Source: Larix sibirica (taxonomy: Eukaryota; Streptophyta; Pinopsida; Pinales; Pinaceae). From it: a DNA stretch of 13,365 nt. The stretch's first letter is position 1. Each line of letters starts with the position of its first letter. The stretch lies in NCBI GenBank assembly GCA_004151065.3, contig NWUY0300026556.1, positions 29,029 through 42,393 of the forward strand, written 5' to 3'. This document shows, one piece after another, positions 9,631 through 13,365 of this stretch. The notes beneath the pieces are model-generated. The model saw only the letters and a list, made by a program, of their open reading frames with translations. It had not been told where the DNA came from and made no database searches. Made by a program: the position numbers and the translations under genes.

Positions 9631-9659
9631 TCAGAAATTGGCTCACAAAGAGCGAACAT

Positions 9660-9728
9660 TTCACAAGTGGGATTTGAACCTGGGTGCAGAAGATAACAAT
9701 CCTTCTCTTGACCACCCGAGCTAGACCC
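9660..9728 (-). mobile_element. Minus-strand tRNA-derived SINE head
   Basis: On the minus strand this reads like a tRNA 5' half. A box TAGCTCGGGTGGT maps to 9711-9723 and B box GGTTCAAATCCC to 9669-9680, at normal spacing. Between them, GAAGG/TCTTC can form a 5-bp stem around a 7-base loop like an anticodon arm. The T stem has mismatches and there is no matching acceptor 3' half, so it is not a functional tRNA gene. It fits a SINE or retrotransposed tRNA fragment lying just past the tandem duplication. No poly(A) or T-rich tail was clearly identified. Confidence 0.5.
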
Positions 9729-9730
9729 AA

Positions 9731-10588
9731 TTGACATGAATGAGATCAACTATTATCAAGTCTGTTGAATGTGAATTGAGAAAACTAGATGTTTAACAAT
9801 TTCAAATTTTGTATGTGACTTGACAAATAAGTGTGTGCCAATAGCAGTTTTTCAACTGAACCAGCATGAGTTTCTAATTTCAATCTGTAAAAATTATTAA
9901 TGGGCAGGCCATCTGAGCCATATAGAACTGATTTTTTTATGCAGTGTTGTTATACTATTCCATTGTGTGGATTCCTAACAGAGGCCAAGGTTTTTGCAAA
10001 TGCATAGAAGGATGTTTACTTGGATCATATTTGATCTTTTGAACTTTCCTGTTTCCAATTTCAGCTATAACTTACTTTGGATCAAAGCATTTTTCATTTT
10101 GGCTACTTGTGGCATTCTTATTGAAGCACACTGGAATAAAATATTAAGTATCTGAAGGCTATGATTATTTTTGCATAGTTATATTTAGGTAAGAAACAGC
10201 TGTAATATTTTCTGTTAGCCCCCTCTTTTTATAATTAAATTATAATTTATTAACATAAAATCTTTCCCTTGGAAAGTTATAAACACCTCAAAATGAGTAA
10301 TCCAATTACTTTAGTGCTTTCACTTGCCTTTTTCGCTTTAGAAATTGCTCACTTGTTTTATTGTGTATTTTCGTTCCTTTTCTCCCATTGTTCTTTATTT
10401 TGCATCAATGATATGTTGTCTGTTGTTTCTTATTTACTATAATGTGTAGGAGATTTATGATGCATAAATGTAATATTTTTCGATGATTTGAGTGGTTTCT
10501 GTATCATTTTTGCCCATACATGTTGCTATCAATTTATACTGTAGAGTGATTCTCATGGTGGTACATATAATTGGTCTTGTATTTTCAG
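9731..10588. other. Intron upstream of the first visible FKBP exon
   Basis: AT-rich DNA without a supported exon. It ends in TTGTATTTTCAG, a good plant acceptor, at 10587-10588. The frame carries on upstream of the acceptor without a stop for about 30 codons, but that translation (ISFLPIHVAINLYCR-like) is hydrophobic and unlike the family, so it is read as intron. Confidence 0.6.
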
Positions 10589-10865
10589 TTAAGATAGAGG
10601 AGATCGAGGATGAAGATCTAGAGGAGCAAACCAAGGAAGTTGTGAAAAAGAAAAAGAAGAAGAAGGTCCTAGTTGGGACTGAAGAGGAGTCAGGCAGCAA
10701 ACCTGCTGAGGGTGGCACGAAAAATGAATCAGATAAGCAACTTTCTGAAGAAGAGAATCAAGGTGTATCTGAAAGTGAAGATGAAGATGGATTTCCCATG
10801 CCCACAAAAAGGAAGAACAGGGAAAATGGTCAAACAGAGCCACCAAAGAAAAAACAAATGATAGA
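10589..10865 (+). CDS. FKBP53: FKBP53-like exon: acidic and Lys-rich linker
   Basis: The acceptor is TATTTTCAG and the donor is GA|GTAAGC. The exon opens with two bases completing a codon (phase 1) and closes after two bases of an Asp codon (phase 2). It encodes about 92 residues: acidic IEEIEDEDLEE, a basic VVKKKKKKKVLV, an acidic SEEENQGVSESEDEDGFP, then basic TKRKNRENGQTEPPKKKQ. The basic runs are plausible nuclear or nucleolar localisation signals. SESEDEDG is a plausible CK2-type acidic serine patch. Confidence 0.88.
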
Positions 10866-11567
10866 GTAAGCTAATGTTACCTCTTACATTTTGAATATAT
10901 AGGTTTGCCATCAGATTATCTCAAACCCAATTGTTTTCTATCATTATTGGTTGTAAATTCTAGTCCCATTGACCTGTTCCTTTGGTCATCTCTGGGCATT
11001 AATAAAATTCTGATCTTTTATCTATATACTCGTGTAAACTCTTAGGGGCCTGACAAACTGGTTGATGTGCATTTCATACATACAGTGATGATGGTGCGGC
11101 AAGTGATCCTACTGAGCATGCAGCTGAAGATACACCAGATGAGACTAAGAAATCCAAGAAGAAAAAGAAAAAGGTAAAAAACAAAAACAAGAAGGATGAT
11201 GCTAAAGAAATCGAAGTTACCAATGGAACTCCTGAAAAGGTCAGTGATGATGCAGTGGAGAAGAGTGAAGAACCGTTGCAAGTGAAGGAACATGGTCATA
11301 ATGTCAGAACTTTCCCCAATGGTCTTGTGATTGAGGAACTGTCAATGGGGAAGCCTGATGGAAGGAAGGCTGTTCCAGGAAATAAGGTATTGCATACAAC
11401 ATTGGTGAACTTGGGTTAAGTGTCTTTTGCATAATTTAATTGTTATTTCCACTCTTTAAAATATTGCTATGCACTACAGGTGTCTATGTATTATATTGGC
11501 AAGTTGAAGAAGAATGGGAAAATCTTTGACTCGAATATTGGTCGCAAGCCATTCCAATTCCGCTTAG
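10589..11567 (+). CDS. FKBP53: FKBP53/FKBP43-like nuclear peptidyl-prolyl isomerase, three internal exons
   Basis: Exons 10589-10865, 11086-11386 and 11480-11567 (666 nt, about 222 codons) join in frame with intron phases 1, 2, 0 and 1. The family has an N-terminal nucleoplasmin-like histone-binding domain, a charged linker and a C-terminal FKBP domain. It acts in the nucleus and nucleolus as a histone chaperone, and Arabidopsis FKBP53 represses rRNA genes. Here the linker begins KIEEIEDEDLEEQ and carries Lys runs plus SESEDEDGFPMPTKRK. The FKBP part begins NVRTFPNGLVIEELSMGKP and reaches NGKIFDSNIGRKPFQFRLG. Residues matching FKBP12 Tyr26, Phe36, Asp37 and Phe46 are present. Those matching Val55, Ile56, Trp59, Tyr82 and Phe99 would be in later exons not seen here. 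No start or stop codon is present. Clean splice sites and no disabling changes argue for a live gene. The choice between FKBP53 and FKBP43 is uncertain. Confidence 0.88.
11086..11386 (+). CDS. FKBP53: FKBP53-like exon: basic linker and start of FKBP domain
   Basis: The acceptor is CATACATACAG and the donor is AAG|GTATTG. After completing an Asp codon, the exon reads DDGAASDPTEHAAEDTPDE, then a basic KKSKKKKKKVKNKNKK stretch, a further charged segment, and the FKBP entry NVRTFPNGLVIEELSMGKP followed by DGRKAVPGNK. VRT-PNGL---EL-MGKP-G marks the plant nuclear FKBP subgroup as I remember it. The exon ends in phase 0. The intron before it is 220 nt and the one after it is 93 nt. Confidence 0.9.
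11480..11567 (+). CDS. FKBP53: FKBP53-like exon: first strands of the FKBP domain
   Basis: The acceptor is TGCACTACAG and the donor is CTTAG|GTGTGT. The 88-nt exon encodes VSMYYIGKLKKNGKIFDSN and GRKPFQFRL, then one base of a Gly codon. The FDS motif and the PF-F-LG motif are core FKBP active-site landmarks. The next exon should start by completing Gly and continue with the Ile-Gly-x-Val-Ile-x-Gly-Trp region. That sequence does not appear before the window ends. Confidence 0.92.
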
Positions 11568-11786
11568 GTGTGTGGTTCTTTTTTACTTGGCTTTTTTGGA
11601 CTTATGATGCATTTTTCATAGAAGATGAACATAAATGTTGTTTTGAAAACTCATCCCATTTTAAGGTTGAAAATCAGGTCATTACAAAACTTTACACACA
11701 GTTACCTCACGTCAGAACTAACAAAAACAACTTTCTATCTACATATACATTCAGAAAAGTAAGATTTAAATAATGACATAAAGATA

Positions 11787-11980
11787 CTGGCCAATCTGTT
11801 GCACTGGGTTTGTTGTTGAGGGCCTTGGAGATGTTTGAGAAACATGAGAAAACTTATGAAAGGTTTATCACAGTTGTTCTTTTCTGGCCAATGTGTTGCG
11901 CTTGGTTTGCTATTGAAGGCCTTGGAGATGTTTGAGAGCATTTGAAAAGTTTTGAAAGCTTTATTGTAGTTCTATTCTAA
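11787..11980. repeat. 97-bp tandem duplication
   Basis: Copy 1 (11787-11883) begins CTGGCCAATCTGTTGCACTG. Copy 2 (11884 to about 11980) begins CTGGCCAATGTGTTGCGCTT. Both contain GGCCTTGGAGATGTTTGAGA. Substitutions are numerous enough that the duplication is not recent. Just downstream, ATCGTAGTTCTTTTGAAAGC and related pieces recur at about 12013-12050. Confidence 0.85.
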
Positions 11981-12163
11981 CTCGTGCATGCTCAGAAGAT
12001 ATATAGATCTTATCGTAGTTCTTTTGAAAGCTTTATCGTAGTTCTTTATCACTAGGTTCAGGATTCCTTGATTAATCCTATCTGGATGAGTGTTTCCAGT
12101 TGATATTGGATGGATCAGTTCATCAAAATGTTCCTTGAACAATCCTATCTGGAGGTTGGTTCA

Positions 12164-12247
12164 TTTGTCTCTTCGTGGCACTAGCTTGGAGGGCCCGTTG
12201 AAAGCTTTGTCTCTTCGTGGCACTAGCTTGGAGGGCCTGTTGGAAGC
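12164..12247. repeat. 42-bp tandem duplication
   Basis: TTTGTCTCTTCGTGGCACTA followed by GCTTGGAGGGCC occurs at 12164-12205 and again at 12206-12247 with only about two base differences. CTTGTCTTA after the second copy looks like the start of a third. Near identity suggests a recent slip or unequal exchange. Confidence 0.92.
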
Positions 12248-12599
12248 CTTGTCTTATTGCTAGATTTCCCTCAACCATTGGGCATGTGGTTCTCCTCGCG
12301 TTTACTAGAATTGTGGAAGCTTATGTTGAGTCATTCCTTGGCTTTTGGTCAACGAAGGATCCCTTCATTGCATCGGCTTGCCTTCTTACTGGGTGTCTTA
12401 TTTCATCCTAAAGGTCATTGTGGGTCATGGTTCATCATTCCAAGGGATCAATGCCATTACTCATTGTTTACCAGATGCACCATTCTTCGAGGAACGAGCC
12501 CACAATTGTTCATGGATCGTCACTTCATGTGCTTAAGTTGTTAAAGAGGTTAAAGGGGACTTTGTTTCCCATGCATTGTCCTTGTGGCATTTTGGCCAC

Positions 12600-12860
12600 T
12601 TTGGTTTATGCTTTTTTTTAGAAAGTGGTTAGGAGTTTGTTAGAGTTTAGGAGTTTTTATATTATTTTATTGTAAGAGCAAAGTTGAGCTACAACCTATA
12701 TAAGGGTTGGCTCTCTCATTCATTTGTTACGGTTGGTTTATGACAACATTTTACTCTTTGGAGCCTATTGTTTTACCTTATGGAGCTTTTGTGAAGTTCA
12801 AGGTTTTCTTCTCCATTTGTAAGTGGTTTTGGTTCTTATTTTTAAATATTGCTAATCAGA
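12600..12860 (+). mobile_element. LTR-like segment with TATA box (probable solo or partial LTR)
   Basis: GGAGTTTGTTAGAGTTTAGGAG is followed by a T-rich stretch, then GTTGAGCTACAACCTATATA and AGGGTTGGCTCTCTCATTC. This U3/R-like arrangement, with CTATATAAGG at 12696-12705 as a strong TATA box, resembles plant LTR retrotransposon ends. I could not define TG...CA borders, target-site duplications or a primer-binding site, and no protease, integrase or reverse transcriptase coding follows. The adjoining 11980-12600 may be part of the same element. Confidence 0.42.
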
Positions 12861-13365
12861 TGTGGGATAGCTAGAACACGTTATTAAGGCCACAAAAGGG
12901 CAGTCTCACATTGGAAGGATTGTGAGGGTTTTCCTCCATCCCTTGTTGTTTTATGCATGAATATTACATGGTTCCCCATCATCATTAGAGTAAGAACTTG
13001 TAACAATTCGTTAAGCACAGCTTAATTAACTTTGTTTTGAGGAAGCTCTGAGTGATTTCCACGATTATAATGCAACATGTTAGGGTTTATTGATTGGCAC
13101 CACAGAGGATCTAATTCTCCTTAACCTCTTCAAGAACTACCCCCTTTCATTGGTTTTGTTCTGTTGACTCCATTGCCCTGGGATCGACATTAGTCTTTAA
13201 ACCCTTCCATCATCCACATTATTAGGAAAACCTCAAGTTTTGCTAGGGCTAACTGTTCAAATCACCTTTGTGACCTCATTGCCATAGCCTAGCAATCCTA
13301 TCTAGGGAAGCCCCCCTTGAGTTGGAGAAGAGCCAACCTGAAGTGAAAAGAGGTGGTTATCGAGG

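Larger units (their letters stand above)
11568..13365. other. Intron splitting the FKBP domain, filled with repeats; runs off the window
   Basis: After the donor at 11568 there is no recognisable continuation of the FKBP domain for 1.8 kb. Open stretches, such as 12217-12544 in overlapping frames, show no family motif and look like repeat DNA. The segment carries a 97-bp and a 42-bp tandem duplication and an LTR-like promoter region. From about 12860 to 13365 I see nothing identifiable. Confidence 0.65.

Noticed and set aside
9660-9728. Functional tRNA gene on the minus strand
   Set aside because: There is no pairing acceptor stem and the T stem is mismatched, so it is called a SINE head instead.
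10455-10911. Minus-strand open frames rich in Ser, Phe and Leu
   Set aside because: They are antisense shadows of the Lys/Glu-rich FKBP linker exon; GAA/AAG runs read as Phe/Leu/Ser on the other strand.
11480-11773. 97-codon open frame taken as one exon
   Set aside because: FKBP similarity stops at FQFRLG, exactly at a GTGTGT donor. The rest (VWFFFTWLFWTYDAF...) is intron read-through.
12217-12621. Overlapping plus-strand open frames of 63 to 95 codons
   Set aside because: Three frames are open at once with no family motif and no splice context, inside repeat-like intronic DNA. None resembles the missing FKBP C-terminus.
1-13365. CRISPR array, bacterial operon or viral genome
   Set aside because: There are no regularly spaced short repeats, no closely packed ORFs and no viral replication or capsid genes. 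Spliced plant exons dominate the coding signal.

Overview
This window looks like nuclear DNA from a large-genome seed plant. A conifer or other gymnosperm fits best, but that is an inference. The evidence is sparse spliced exons with plant-type GT/AG introns, a nuclear FKBP53/FKBP43-type immunophilin gene, decayed plant retroelement coding sequence of the DUF4283 class, an LTR-like segment with a TATA box, and tRNA-derived (SINE-like) heads. Nothing suggests bacterial, organellar or viral DNA.

Layout. 1-705: a CCGG/CCGGTT-rich block abuts a broken minus-strand retroelement ORF with a DUF4283-type domain. 706-2309: AT-rich sequence with no supported gene. 2310-2751: a 220-bp head-to-tail tandem duplication that ends 16 bp before a splice acceptor. 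2768-3449: the last two exons of a plus-strand gene I do not recognise, with an Asp/Gly-rich stretch and a basic nuclear-localisation-like cluster. 3450-6900: no gene seen; it holds short repeats, a G-box palindrome and hairpins. 6930-7520: minus-strand decayed coding remnants. 7621-9630: a tandem duplication with a unit of about 1 kb that carries tRNA-like promoter boxes, followed at 9660-9730 by a minus-strand tRNA-like SINE head. 10589-11567: three consecutive internal exons of the FKBP53-like gene. 11568-13365: the next intron, or its start, filled with tandem duplications and an LTR-like promoter segment.

The confident gene is the FKBP53-like one: a nuclear peptidyl-prolyl isomerase and histone chaperone. 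The window holds its charged Lys/Glu linker and the first part of the FKBP domain. The N-terminal nucleoplasmin-like exons are not visible in the 7.1 kb between the upstream gene's stop and the first FKBP exon, and the C-terminal half of the FKBP domain is not visible in the 1.8 kb after the last exon. Either the introns are very long or the locus is incomplete. I see no previously undescribed biological system. The best leads are the unidentified two-exon gene with its NAGNAG acceptor and the missing ends of the FKBP gene.
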